The position numbers and the translations under genes are program-made. The notes beneath the pieces were generated by a model. The model had not been told where the DNA came from, searched no databases, and saw nothing but the letters and a program-made list of their open reading frames with translations. Shown here piece after piece: positions 1-6,330 of a stretch of DNA of 13,556 bases (positions are counted from its first letter, which is position 1; the number at the start of each line of letters is the position of its first letter). Source of the stretch: Faecalimonas sp. (GTDB lineage: Bacteria; Bacillota_A; Clostridia; Lachnospirales; Lachnospiraceae); assembly GCA_026169575.1 (NCBI GenBank), contig JAPFCT010000357.1, positions 1-13,556 of the forward strand, read 5' to 3'.

Positions 1-3
1 CAA

Positions 4-35
4 ACCACCCGTTGGACGGGTGGTCATGATTTTTT
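4..35 (+). terminator. Strong terminator-like hairpin at the left edge
   Basis: Positions 4-12 (ACCACCCGT) pair perfectly with 16-24 around a 3-nt loop, and a run of six T starts at position 30. This is a very stable 9-bp stem, but the T run begins 5 nt after the stem, so it is not a textbook terminator. It most likely ends whatever gene lies left of the window. A GC-rich perfect hairpin of this kind is also typical of the ends of IS200/IS605 elements, and the window edge hides the sequence needed to decide. Confidence 0.55.
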
Positions 36-42
36 ATAACAG

Positions 43-83
43 ACCCTTGTTGGGGCATTATGAAGATTCAGGGTGATTTTTTT
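43..83 (+). terminator. Weak second terminator candidate
   Basis: ACCCT (43-47) can pair with AGGGT (70-74) over a long 22-nt loop, followed two bases later by seven T (77-83). The T run is convincing but the stem is short, so this is only a weak backup to the hairpin at 4-35. Confidence 0.2.
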
Positions 84-206
84 ATATTGTGCATTTGTAA
101 AAATCAGATTTTTTCATAGAATTCAGGCTTGTTCCGGAGGGGGAGGCAGTCTGTCACAAACATTTCGTCAGTTCTATTCTTTGTGAAAGTATTTAAAAAT
201 ATTTTT

Positions 207-272
207 AAATAGATATTAATTTTTGCAGTGAAAGTGATAGAATCTATTTCAAGGAATATTGAAATAGATATT
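207..272 (+). promoter_or_regulatory. Putative SdpR operator: 11-bp dyad plus an extra half-site
   Basis: ATCTATTTCAA (242-252) and TTGAAATAGAT (259-269) form a perfect 11-bp inverted repeat with a 6-nt spacer, 28 nt upstream of the regulator's GTG start. The string AAATAGATATT occurs at 262-272, overlapping the right arm, and again at 207-217, exactly 55 bp upstream. ArsR/SdpR-type repressors bind imperfect dyads at their own promoters, so autoregulation is the natural reading. The promoter itself is unclear: TTGTGA (181-186) with TTAAAT (205-210) at 18-nt spacing, or TAGAAT (238-243) abutting the dyad, are both weak. Confidence 0.5.
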
Positions 273-296
273 GAAACAGAATGGAGGGAATGATGC

Positions 297-566
297 GTGT
301 CAGTATGCGAAATTTTGTCAGCGCTGGCAGATGAAAATCGTAGAAAAATATTGGAGAAATTAAAGGAAGGTAAGATCAGTTCCGGGGAGCTGGCAGACGC
401 TTTGGATATGACGCCGCAGGCATTGTCGTATCATCTGGCAAAGTTAAAAAAGGCAGATCTGATCTATGAGACACGGTTTAAAAATTATATCTATTATGAA
501 CCGAATCTTTCTGTTCTCGATGAAATAATTGTGTGGATGAAGCATTTACAAGGAGGTCAGGATTAA
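297..566 (+). CDS. sdpR: ArsR-family autorepressor, SdpR type
   Basis: This is an 89-residue winged-helix DNA-binding protein. The opening ALADENRRKILEKLKEGK followed by the HTH stretch around residues 30-52 (SGELADALDMTPQALSYHL) is the pattern of SdpR-like ArsR repressors (ALADPTRRKIL). It lacks the metal-binding cysteine motif of arsenic or cadmium sensors. The start is GTG at 297: an in-frame TGA lies at 291, and GGAGGG at 283-288 sits 8 nt upstream. The ATG at 293 is in another frame. The next gene, an SdpI-family membrane protein, starts 1 nt after the stop, so the two are a translationally linked operon. In B. subtilis SdpI captures SdpR at the membrane when toxin is present, relieving repression; that mechanism is assumed here from family knowledge. 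Confidence 0.85.
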   Translation: MSVCEILSALADENRRKILEKLKEGKISSGELADALDMTPQALSYHLAKLKKADLIYETRFKNYIYYEPNLSVLDEIIVWMKHLQGGQD

Positions 567-567
567 A

Positions 568-1218
568 ATGAAAAAAACGATATGTTATCTTCTTACAGTA
601 CTTCCATTGGCAGTTACAGTGATCGCGCTTCCGTTTCTGCCGGAGAAGATACCGGCTCACTATGGAATGAATGGGCAGGTGACAAGATGGGGAAGCAAAT
701 ATGAAACATTACTCTTGCCTGTGATCATCATTCTTTTTAGCTTATTTATGATGCTCGTGATCCGGAGTGCGGCGAAGAAAGAAACTGGGGGGACCAATAA
801 TGAAAAAGTAGGTGTTCTTGCGATGCTTCTTTCACTTGGAATTTTTAATATCATGACGTTGTTTTTCTTATATACTGATTTTTGTCAAGTGGAAGATCTT
901 TCAGTGACTTTCACTGATCATGACCGGGTTCTTTTCGGGTTGTGGGGAATTTTTATGATTCTGATCGGAAATGTGATGCCGAAACTCCGAAGGAATTCTT
1001 TGATCGGACTTAGGACAAAGTGGAGCATGAAAAACGAGGTCACATGGAAAAAGAGTCAGTTCGCCGGAGGCGTCTCTTTTATCATTGCAGGGATTGCTAT
1101 TGTTTTTATCTGCGCAGCAGTTCCTGACATAGATTATCTTTTATGGAGCGTATGGATTTTAGGAATCCTTCTTGTGGCAGATATTTTTATAAGTTATAAA
1201 ATCGCAAAAAAGCATTAG
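568..1218 (+). CDS. sdpI: SdpI-family integral membrane protein (DUF1648 + SdpI)
   Basis: This 216-aa protein has about six membrane segments (roughly residues 4-22, 48-66, 85-105, 121-139, 167-185 and 190-212). The N-terminal DUF1648 signature FLPEKIPAHYGMNGQVTRWGSK is followed in the second half by the conserved SdpI loop LIGLRTKWSMKNEVTWKKSQ (about residues 146-165). In B. subtilis SdpI gives immunity to the SdpC killing peptide and signals to SdpR. No sdpABC genes are in this window, so here it may be an orphan immunity or signalling protein, or a general envelope-stress protein. The AAGGAGGT at 550-557 is a near-perfect ribosome binding site and lies inside the end of the regulator gene. 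Symbol by family and context. Confidence 0.85.
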   Translation: MKKTICYLLTVLPLAVTVIALPFLPEKIPAHYGMNGQVTRWGSKYETLLLPVIIILFSLFMMLVIRSAAKKETGGTNNEKVGVLAMLLSLGIFNIMTLFFLYTDFCQVEDLSVTFTDHDRVLFGLWGIFMILIGNVMPKLRRNSLIGLRTKWSMKNEVTWKKSQFAGGVSFIIAGIAIVFICAAVPDIDYLLWSVWILGILLVADIFISYKIAKKH

Positions 1219-1290
1219 GCACTTTCTAGGCAGACAATACAGCAAGACAGAGAGGATAAGATCATGCAGATAACAGAAAGAGGGAAAGCT

Positions 1291-1617
1291 ATGAAGAGAA
1301 TCAATGGGAGAACATTTTCGTGGATGATTTTCGGAGGATTTACAGTATTGACCGTTGTACTGTTCTTTTTTCTTCCGGAAACAATCCCGATGCATTTTAC
1401 AAAAGGGGAGATCGATGACGTTGTAAATAAAAAGGAAATCTTTCTTTTTCCTATGATCCAGCTGGTGATTCTGGTACTAACTGCCAATCAGAAAATAAAA
1501 TATATGCTGACACATTCAAGAACAGTTTTAAGTGATGTTCAATATAATTGGATTGTGAATGGACTTTGCTTTTTCGTAGCTCTGATGGAAGGATATATTG
1601 TCTGGAGGGCATTTTAG
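1291..1617 (+). CDS. Short DUF1648 membrane protein, truncated SdpI paralogue
   Basis: This is a 108-aa membrane protein (117 aa if the in-frame ATG at 1264 is used; both starts have a plausible GAGG-type site). Residues 8-55 repeat the DUF1648 half of the preceding protein, with FLPETIPMHF matching FLPEKIPAHY and a hydrophobic stretch following. The C-terminal SdpI loop is absent, and the protein ends after a last hydrophobic segment near WIVNGLCFFVALMEGYIVW. It lies 72 nt after the SdpI gene on the same strand and is probably in the same operon. It looks like a partial tandem duplicate that diverged. Function unknown; it could modulate the SdpI/SdpR pair. Confidence 0.7.
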   Translation: MKRINGRTFSWMIFGGFTVLTVVLFFFLPETIPMHFTKGEIDDVVNKKEIFLFPMIQLVILVLTANQKIKYMLTHSRTVLSDVQYNWIVNGLCFFVALMEGYIVWRAF

Positions 1618-1733
1618 GGGAGTCTCTTTGAAAATATTTTGAGGACAAGAGAAAATGCTGCGGCAGGAATTTTACGGTTAAGAAGGAAGTTTTGACTTTT
1701 GTAAGTCAGGAGTGCATGAGGGAGGAAAGGAAT

Positions 1734-2366
1734 ATGAAATATATTTTACTTCACGGGCTGGGGCAGACAGCCGCCAGTTGGGAGAAAACGATAGATGCAA
1801 TGACAGAAGAAGGACGGAGGAGAGAAATTTTCTGTCCTAACCTGACAGACTGGTTTCAGGACCGAAAGGTTTGCTATGATACTTTATACCGGGCGCTGGA
1901 AGAGTATTGCAGTGAATTTGATGAACCGATCTGTCTGGGCGGACTTTCTCTGGGCGGGATTCTCGCGATGCAGTATGGGATTGAGCATCCCGAGAAGGTG
2001 CAGTCTCTTGTGCTGATCGGGGTACAGTATACGATGCCTAAAATGCTGCTGAAACTGCAGAATCTCCTTTTTCATCTTATGTCAGAGAAGACATTTCAGA
2101 AAATAGGATTTGAGAAAGCAGATTTTATCAGTCTGTGCCGTTCAATGGCAGAGCTGGAATTTACCGATGACCTGAAGAAGATCCGCTGTAAAGTGCTGGC
2201 GGTGTGCGGGGAGCAGGACAAAGCAAATAAAGCGGCCACACTGCAGTTAGGAGAACGGATCCAACATGCGGAAGTCTGCATTATAGAAGGTGCAGGACAT
2301 GAGGTAAATACAGAGCATCCGAAGAAACTGGGAGAAGTACTGGAGCGATTCTGGAAAGAATCATAA
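1734..2366 (+). CDS. Small alpha/beta hydrolase
   Basis: This is a 210-aa cytoplasmic serine hydrolase of the alpha/beta fold. It opens with the strand and oxyanion-type motif YILLHGLGQTAASW (residues 3-16). The nucleophile elbow is GLSLGG with Ser72, the acid is probably Asp162 in CGEQDKA, and the base is His189 in GAGHEVNTEHP, so a complete triad is visible. It has only a short cap region (about residues 100-140). The start at 1734 is chosen because GGAGGAAAGG at 1721-1730 gives an ideal binding site and the protein then begins right at the first beta strand; a 14-residue longer form from a TTG-like start at 1692 is unlikely. No signal peptide. The substrate cannot be told from the sequence. 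It may be co-transcribed with the SdpI cluster (116 nt gap). Confidence 0.82.
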   Translation: MKYILLHGLGQTAASWEKTIDAMTEEGRRREIFCPNLTDWFQDRKVCYDTLYRALEEYCSEFDEPICLGGLSLGGILAMQYGIEHPEKVQSLVLIGVQYTMPKMLLKLQNLLFHLMSEKTFQKIGFEKADFISLCRSMAELEFTDDLKKIRCKVLAVCGEQDKANKAATLQLGERIQHAEVCIIEGAGHEVNTEHPKKLGEVLERFWKES

Positions 2367-2410
2367 GTGTCCACCCGTGAAAATCCCAATACAGATGAAC
2401 CAAAAAAGAG

Positions 2411-2496
2411 CATGAAAAAAGAGAAACGACATTTTCAAGGAAGATAAGAACATCCATGAAGAAAAAGTGTTTCTCTTTTTTGTGATTTTTTTCATG
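2411..2496. terminator. Long bidirectional terminator between convergent genes
   Basis: AAAAAAGAGAAAC (2415-2427) pairs with GTTTCTCTTTTTT (2469-2481), a 13-bp stem. The pairing continues inward with one bulge and one mismatch (2429-2436 with 2461-2468). T runs at 2476-2481 and 2486-2492 serve the + strand hydrolase; A runs at 2402-2407 and 2415-2420 serve the - strand HTH gene. CATGAAAAAA (2411-2420) can alternatively pair with TTTTTTCATG (2487-2496). Confidence 0.6.
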
Positions 2497-2540
2497 AAAT
2501 CTGCGCGTCGGCATGGATCTGGATATGATTTGGATCTAAT

Positions 2541-2771
2541 CTATTCTGGTTTTTCCTGCTTCTCAGGATCCGGTTCGTATTCTAAGAGATCTCCGGGCTG
2601 GCAGTTCAGCACTTCACAGATTGCGTTCAAGGTAGAAAATCGGATCGCACTTACTTTTCCGGTTTTAATTTTGGAAAGATTGACATTTGCGACGCCAACC
2701 CGCTCAGATAATTCTTTTAAACTCATCTTTCGGTCCGCCATGACACGGTCCAGTCTTAAAATAATAGCCAT
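2541..2771 (-). CDS. YozG-like HTH transcriptional regulator (Cro/C1 type)
   Basis: This 76-aa protein is essentially one Cro/C1-type helix-turn-helix domain. Residues 16-66 read MSLKELSERVGVANVNLSKI, then an acidic-residue-poor recognition region, then FSTLNAICEVLNCQPGDLLEY, the pattern of the HTH_26/YozG family. The tail is acidic and short. The ribosome binding site AAGGAG (2784-2779) overlaps the stop codon of the upstream DUF2975 gene and lies 7 nt before the ATG, indicating translational coupling. In many Firmicutes this regulator type is paired with a DUF2975 membrane protein (B. subtilis YoaS/YozG), as here. The likely role is control of its own operon; targets are unknown. Confidence 0.85.
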   Translation of the reverse strand: MAIILRLDRVMADRKMSLKELSERVGVANVNLSKIKTGKVSAIRFSTLNAICEVLNCQPGDLLEYEPDPEKQEKPE

Positions 2772-2782
2772 CGTTTTACTCC

Positions 2783-3292
2783 TTATAAGGTCTCGTCAAT
2801 TTCCTGCTGCAGCTTGACACCATAATCAAAAATCAGTGAAATGCAAAACAAGATCAAAGCAAACACACCGCAGAGAAAAACAGAAGCAAAATCTGATTTA
2901 AAAACAGACAGAACCGAGAAAACTGCACAAACAATGATGCAGCATGCGATTTTGCGGATCTGCCGGGCAGTTTTGGTTGTAAATGGAGAACTTCCGGTAC
3001 TGATACAGGCAAAGATCTTTTTTGCATAGTAAAGCGCAAGAAAGATGCAGAGGAATGTTCCGAGGCAGCAGAAGAGGAAAAAAATAAAGTCAGAATATTG
3101 CAACATCCGTCCTGAATTCAGCAAAGTGTCACACCACCATTCCTGATAATATTCCGGAGCGATAAATGGAATCGCTATACACGAGAGAATCCCGAATGGA
3201 AGAAGAATACATAGGATTCCTACGACTACGCATCCAATTGTCAGAAGATGGGATAAAAAGCGGGCTGTTTTTTGTAACGTTGGTTGTTTCAT
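2783..3292 (-). CDS. DUF2975 membrane protein (YoaS-like)
   Basis: This 169-aa integral membrane protein has four predicted membrane segments (roughly residues 12-40, 68-92, 112-131 and 134-156). Between the second and third lies the cytosolic loop ISTGSSPFTTKTARQIRKIA, the characteristic DUF2975 segment. The reading frame stays open to 3454, but I chose ATG at 3292: AAGGAGT (about 3307-3301) sits 8 nt upstream, and the sigma-A promoter at 3454-3426 overlaps the longer version. The HTH gene follows 11 nt after the stop. The biochemical role of DUF2975 proteins is unknown; the pairing suggests a membrane component that signals to, or is controlled by, its partner regulator. Confidence 0.82.
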   Translation of the reverse strand: MKQPTLQKTARFLSHLLTIGCVVVGILCILLPFGILSCIAIPFIAPEYYQEWWCDTLLNSGRMLQYSDFIFFLFCCLGTFLCIFLALYYAKKIFACISTGSSPFTTKTARQIRKIACCIIVCAVFSVLSVFKSDFASVFLCGVFALILFCISLIFDYGVKLQQEIDETL

Positions 3293-3425
3293 AATGAAAG
3301 ACTCCTTTCTCTGGTAAAGCAGGCGGGGAAGAAGGGGATACCGATTAGAAAATTCAGAGAATCTGTATTCCTTCCTGCGCGTTCTGTTCATATGATAGTA
3401 AAATCGTACCTGAACTATGAAGTCT

Positions 3426-3454
3426 ATTATAGAACAGAAATTAATCTTTTTCAA
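3426..3454 (-). promoter_or_regulatory. Sigma-A promoter of the DUF2975-HTH operon
   Basis: On the minus strand TTGAAA (3454-3449) and a perfect TATAAT (3431-3426) are separated by exactly 17 nt. Transcription would start near 3419, giving a leader of about 127 nt before the DUF2975 start codon. This is the best match to a housekeeping promoter in the window. Confidence 0.78.
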
Positions 3455-3486
3455 CTAAAAATTAATGATAAACATTAAAAATAGTT
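3453..3486. repeat. AT-rich interrupted dyad just upstream of the promoter
   Basis: TTAATG (3462-3467) and CATTAA (3473-3478) form a perfect 6-bp inverted repeat with a 5-nt spacer. Outer arms AACTA (3453-3457) and TAGTT (3482-3486) extend the symmetry. It abuts the -35 element of the DUF2975-HTH promoter, a position fitting an operator or activator site. AT-richness makes chance a real possibility. Confidence 0.3.
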
Positions 3487-3597
3487 AAAAGAAAGAGTGG
3501 GTTTGAGAGAAGGGGGAGCAAAATTTACCGGATAAACAGAAAGACGGGGGAAAGAAAATTTATATGGCAAATGAAATGTAACGAATTTATATTTTAC

Positions 3598-3626
3598 TTG
3601 ACATAAGAGTATTTTTTTGCTATCTG
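3598..3626 (+). promoter_or_regulatory. Sigma-A promoter of the anion permease gene
   Basis: A perfect TTGACA -35 (3598-3603) is followed after 17 nt by TATCTG (3621-3626), preceded by TGC, giving an extended -10 element. The rest of the 3293-3666 gap between the divergent genes holds only this promoter, the opposite-facing promoter and the dyad at 3453-3486; I saw no further gene in it. Confidence 0.6.
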
Positions 3627-3666
3627 ATAATATGAAAAGAAAATTTTGAGGGGAGAAAATGGAACG

Positions 3667-4758
3667 ATGAACATTGTATTGATAATTGCATGGATTTTGG
3701 CGGCAGTTTCATCTTTTGTTGTTCTGCCGGATGCAGAATATTTGAATTATATTGATTTTCATACACTTGGCTTATTATTCTGTCTGATGGCAGTGATGGC
3801 AGGCTTGAGCCGGGAAGGAGTATTTGGTCAGGCGGCAGGAAGCTTGCTCGCGCTTGTGAAAAATAGTCGTCAGATGGAACTGATCCTTGTTTTTCTGTGT
3901 TTTCTTTTTAGTATGCTGATCACAAATGATGTGGCGCTGATCACATTTGTACCATTTGCAATCCAGGTGTTAGAGATGGCAGATATGAGAAAAAGTATCG
4001 TTCCGGTTGTTGCCGCACAGACAGTTGCGGCAAATCTGGGAAGTATGTTTACCCCGATCGGAAATCCACAGAACCTTTATCTTTACTCCAGATCAGAGAT
4101 GGGACTGGGCAGTTTTCTGAAATTGATGCTGCCATATACACTGCTTGCCGCAGTATTACTTTTTGGGCTGCTCCTGGTAAGAAAAAGCGTTGTGACGGAT
4201 CATTTACAGATGAAAGAAAGCGGGAAAATAGAGCAACCACGGAAGGTGATGGTCTATGGGATTTTATTTCTGATCTGCCTGCTTTGTGTGTCGCATATAT
4301 TGCCGGTATGGCTTGTTGTACTGATGACGATCGTTCTTGTATGGATTGTTGACAAGGGAACTTTCAAAGAGATTGATTATTCACTTCTTCTGACTTTTGC
4401 AGGATTTTTCATCTTTATCGGGAATATGGGGAGAATACCGGTTTTCTGCAATTTCTTAAAAGGAATCTTAAATGGAAATGAAGTGCTGACTGCCGTAGTT
4501 TCTTCGCAGGTACTGAGCAATGTTCCAGCAGCGCTGTTGCTTTCGGGATTTACAGAGAAATGGGAGGCATTGATCATCGGGACGAATCTCGGAGGACTGG
4601 GAACTATGATCGCCTCGATGGCAAGTTTGATTTCTTATCGTTTTCTTGTGTCAGCGTATCCTGGGGAAAAGAAAAGATATACAGTATACTTTACAGTTGT
4701 CAATGTGATTTTTCTTGTAATCTTTCTTGCTGTGGTCGGGATATCAGGGGGCTTGTGA
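3667..4758 (+). CDS. ArsB/CitT-superfamily anion permease
   Basis: This is a 363-aa polytopic membrane protein with about ten hydrophobic segments. It shows the signatures of the ion transporter superfamily (ArsB/NhaD, SLC13/DASS, PF03600-like): TNDVALITFVPF in the first repeat (about residues 84-95), NLGSMFTPIGNPQNLYLYS (about 122-140), and SNVPAALLLSGF in the second repeat. These hairpin-loop motifs bind substrate and sodium or proton in the family. At 363 residues it is shorter than the usual 400-430, mainly through a short central cytosolic loop (about residues 175-195). The start is ATG at 3667, with GGGGAG at 3650-3655; an in-frame TTG at 3646 lies inside that binding site. A minute ATG-GAA-CGA-TGA frame at 3659-3670 overlaps the start. 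Substrate unknown: arsenite, dicarboxylate or sodium are all possible. Confidence 0.8.
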   Translation: MNIVLIIAWILAAVSSFVVLPDAEYLNYIDFHTLGLLFCLMAVMAGLSREGVFGQAAGSLLALVKNSRQMELILVFLCFLFSMLITNDVALITFVPFAIQVLEMADMRKSIVPVVAAQTVAANLGSMFTPIGNPQNLYLYSRSEMGLGSFLKLMLPYTLLAAVLLFGLLLVRKSVVTDHLQMKESGKIEQPRKVMVYGILFLICLLCVSHILPVWLVVLMTIVLVWIVDKGTFKEIDYSLLLTFAGFFIFIGNMGRIPVFCNFLKGILNGNEVLTAVVSSQVLSNVPAALLLSGFTEKWEALIIGTNLGGLGTMIASMASLISYRFLVSAYPGEKKRYTVYFTVVNVIFLVIFLAVVGISGGL

Positions 4759-4785
4759 TTGAAAAAGTGAGAAAAAGAACGTAGA

Positions 4786-4911
4786 ATGAAATGTATGAAT
4801 ACAGCGTTATTTCTTCGAAGATTAGGAAAATATTTTGTGAAAAATACTTTGCAGAAGTCAGATACAGGATATATTTCCCTGAATAAGAAGAAATGTCAGC
4901 AGGGATTTTAG
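4786..4911 (+). CDS. Possible 41-aa small ORF
   Basis: An open frame of 41 codons begins ATG-AAA-TGT-ATG and ends TAG, filling most of the gap between the permease and dehydrogenase genes. The product is basic (LFLRRLGKYFVKN near the middle, KKKC near the end) and matches no family I recognise. It has no good ribosome binding site, and a promoter candidate at 4848-4875 lies inside it. Most likely it is not translated. Confidence 0.15.
   Translation: MKCMNTALFLRRLGKYFVKNTLQKSDTGYISLNKKKCQQGF
4848..4875 (+). promoter_or_regulatory. Weak promoter candidate for the dehydrogenase gene
   Basis: TTTGCA (4848-4853) and TATATT (4870-4875) are 16 nt apart, about 50 nt upstream of the GGAGG ribosome binding site. 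The match is modest, and the gene could equally be read through from the permease promoter, since no terminator is visible between the two genes. Confidence 0.3.
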
Positions 4912-4930
4912 ATGGATTGGAGGAAAAAAG

Positions 4931-5971
4931 ATGCTTGCATACACATACAAAGAACAAGGGAAATTTATGTTGGAAGAGAAAGAAAAGCCGGTTCTGCAAG
5001 GGGAGGAGGATGCAATCGTCCGAGTGACACTGGCAAGTATTTGTTCGAGTGATATTCATATCAAACATGGGGCAGTACCAAGAGCAGTTCCAGGAATTAC
5101 TGTTGGCCATGAAATGGTTGGGGTTGTGGAAGAAGTTGGCAGCAGAGTGACTAAAGTGAAGCCGGGAGATCGTGTCACTGTAAATGTGGAGACATTTTGT
5201 GGAAGCTGTTATTTCTGTGAGAATGGATATGTGAATAATTGTACAGATAAAAATGGCGGATGGGCTCTGGGATGCAGGATCGATGGAGGTCAGGCAGAGT
5301 ATGTGCGTGTTCCTTATGCCGATCAGGGGTTGAATCGGATCGGAGACGCTATCACTGATGAGGAAGCATTATTTGTCGGAGACGTTCTGGCTACGGGATA
5401 TTGGGCAACAAAGATTTCTGAAATCGGAAGAGAAGATACCGTGGTGATCATTGGCGGGGGACCGACCGGAATCTGCACGCTTCTATGCGTGATGCTGAAG
5501 CATCCTGAAAATATCATTCTATTTGAGGTAGAACCAGAAAGAATTACATTTGTAAAACAGCATTATCCAGGTGTGCTCGTGGTAAATCCGGAAGACACAG
5601 ATGCGGAGGCATTTGTAAGGGAACACAGCAGGCATGGAGGAGCAGACCGTGTACTGGAAGTGGCAGGAGGAAGAAATACATTTGAACTGGCGTGGAAAGT
5701 GGCGCGGCCGAATGCAGTCGTGACAGTTGTAGCTCTTTATGAAGAAAATCAGATATTGCCATTGCCGCAGATGTATGGAAAAAATCTTACATTCAAGACC
5801 GGAGGTGTGGATGGCTGTGATTGCAACGAAATCCTGCAGTTGATTGAGCAGAAGAAAATCGATACGACGCCATTGATCACTCATACATTTCCACTCAGAG
5901 AGATTGAACAGGCATATGATATTTTTGAAAACCGGAAAGAACATGTAATTAAAGTAGCTGTTCGGCCGTAG
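4931..5971 (+). CDS. Zinc-dependent medium-chain alcohol/polyol dehydrogenase
   Basis: This is a 346-aa cytosolic medium-chain dehydrogenase of full family length. Catalytic zinc ligands are visible as Cys38 (ICSSD), His60 and Glu61 (GHE) and probably Asp151 (GDVLATGYW). A complete structural zinc lobe is present as Cys90, Cys93, Cys96 and Cys104. The Rossmann motif GGGPTG is at residues 175-180, and an acidic residue, Glu199, ends the second strand (ILFEVEPER), which usually favours NAD over NADP. The Asp ligand and GDVLATGYW region resemble secondary alcohol and threonine/butanediol-type dehydrogenases. GGAGG at 4919-4923 lies 7 nt before the ATG. The exact alcohol substrate cannot be assigned. 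It follows the anion permease by 172 nt, so the two may share a small catabolic role. Confidence 0.85.
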   Translation: MLAYTYKEQGKFMLEEKEKPVLQGEEDAIVRVTLASICSSDIHIKHGAVPRAVPGITVGHEMVGVVEEVGSRVTKVKPGDRVTVNVETFCGSCYFCENGYVNNCTDKNGGWALGCRIDGGQAEYVRVPYADQGLNRIGDAITDEEALFVGDVLATGYWATKISEIGREDTVVIIGGGPTGICTLLCVMLKHPENIILFEVEPERITFVKQHYPGVLVVNPEDTDAEAFVREHSRHGGADRVLEVAGGRNTFELAWKVARPNAVVTVVALYEENQILPLPQMYGKNLTFKTGGVDGCDCNEILQLIEQKKIDTTPLITHTFPLREIEQAYDIFENRKEHVIKVAVRP

Positions 5972-6021
5972 TAAGTATTGAGAATGCTTGCGAGAAGAGG
6001 ATAGAAGTGTGAAACAAAAGT

Positions 6022-6048
6022 ATAATTTTGAACCAGATTTCATAGGAT
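6022..6048 (+). promoter_or_regulatory. Putative sigma-E promoter of spoIIID
   Basis: ATAATT (6022-6027) and CATAGGAT (6041-6048), 13 nt apart, resemble the mother-cell sigma-E consensus (ATA-T at -35, CATACA-T at -10). The predicted start near 6055 would place the GGGGAGG ribosome binding site about 10 nt downstream. SpoIIID belongs to the sigma-E regulon in known spore formers, which supports the reading. Confidence 0.5.
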
Positions 6049-6078
6049 GTAAAAATAGCATTAGGGGAGGCACATCCT

Positions 6079-6330
6079 TTGAAAGATTATATCGAAGAAC
6101 GTGCTGCTGCGATCGCAAATTATATTGTCGAAGAGAATGCAACAGTGCGTCAGACTGCGAAAAAATTTGGGGTGAGTAAGAGTACGGTACATAAGGATGT
6201 CACCGATCGTTTGCTCCAGATCAATCCTGCGCTTGCAACGAGTGCAAGGAAAGTTTTAGATCAGAATAAATCGGAGCGGCATATCCGGGGTGGAATGGCA
6301 ACAAGAGAAAAATATCTGCGTCAGCATTAG
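6079..6330 (+). CDS. spoIIID: Sporulation transcriptional regulator SpoIIID
   Basis: This 83-aa DNA-binding protein matches SpoIIID along its whole length: MKDYIEERAAAIANYIVEE at the N-terminus, the HTH TVRQTAKKFGVSKSTVHKDV (about residues 22-41), the conserved RLLQINPALA, and the basic C-terminal HIRGGMATREKY. SpoIIID acts in the mother cell during sporulation, turning down part of the sigma-E regulon and enabling sigK expression. The start is TTG at 6079, which aligns with the family start and has GGGGAGG (6064-6070) 8 nt upstream; no better start exists. It stands alone between the dehydrogenase and the peptidase genes, with its own likely sigma-E promoter. Its presence marks the organism as an endospore former. 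Confidence 0.95.
   Translation: MKDYIEERAAAIANYIVEENATVRQTAKKFGVSKSTVHKDVTDRLLQINPALATSARKVLDQNKSERHIRGGMATREKYLRQH

Noticed and set aside
1..36. Left-edge hairpin considered as the end of an IS200/IS605 element
   Set aside because: The GC-rich perfect hairpin fits, but no transposase or TnpB sequence lies in the window, so I kept the simpler call of a terminator.
154..186. Inverted repeat TCACAAA/TTTGTGA upstream of the regulator gene
   Set aside because: Only 7 bp with a 19-nt spacer and no link to a gene; chance is likely.
3293..3454. N-terminal extension of the DUF2975 protein up to 3454
   Set aside because: The extension overlaps a near-perfect promoter in the same orientation, lacks hydrophobic or domain character, and the ATG at 3292 has an ideal ribosome binding site.
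5971..5991. Hairpin GTAAGTATT-GAG-AATGCTTGC right after the dehydrogenase stop, considered as a terminator
   Set aside because: The 9-bp stem relies on two G-U pairs and no T run follows, so intrinsic termination is not supported.
5519..6142. 207-codon minus-strand frame across the dehydrogenase end and spoIIID start
   Set aside because: It runs opposite two well-supported genes and a promoter, and the product resembles no family.
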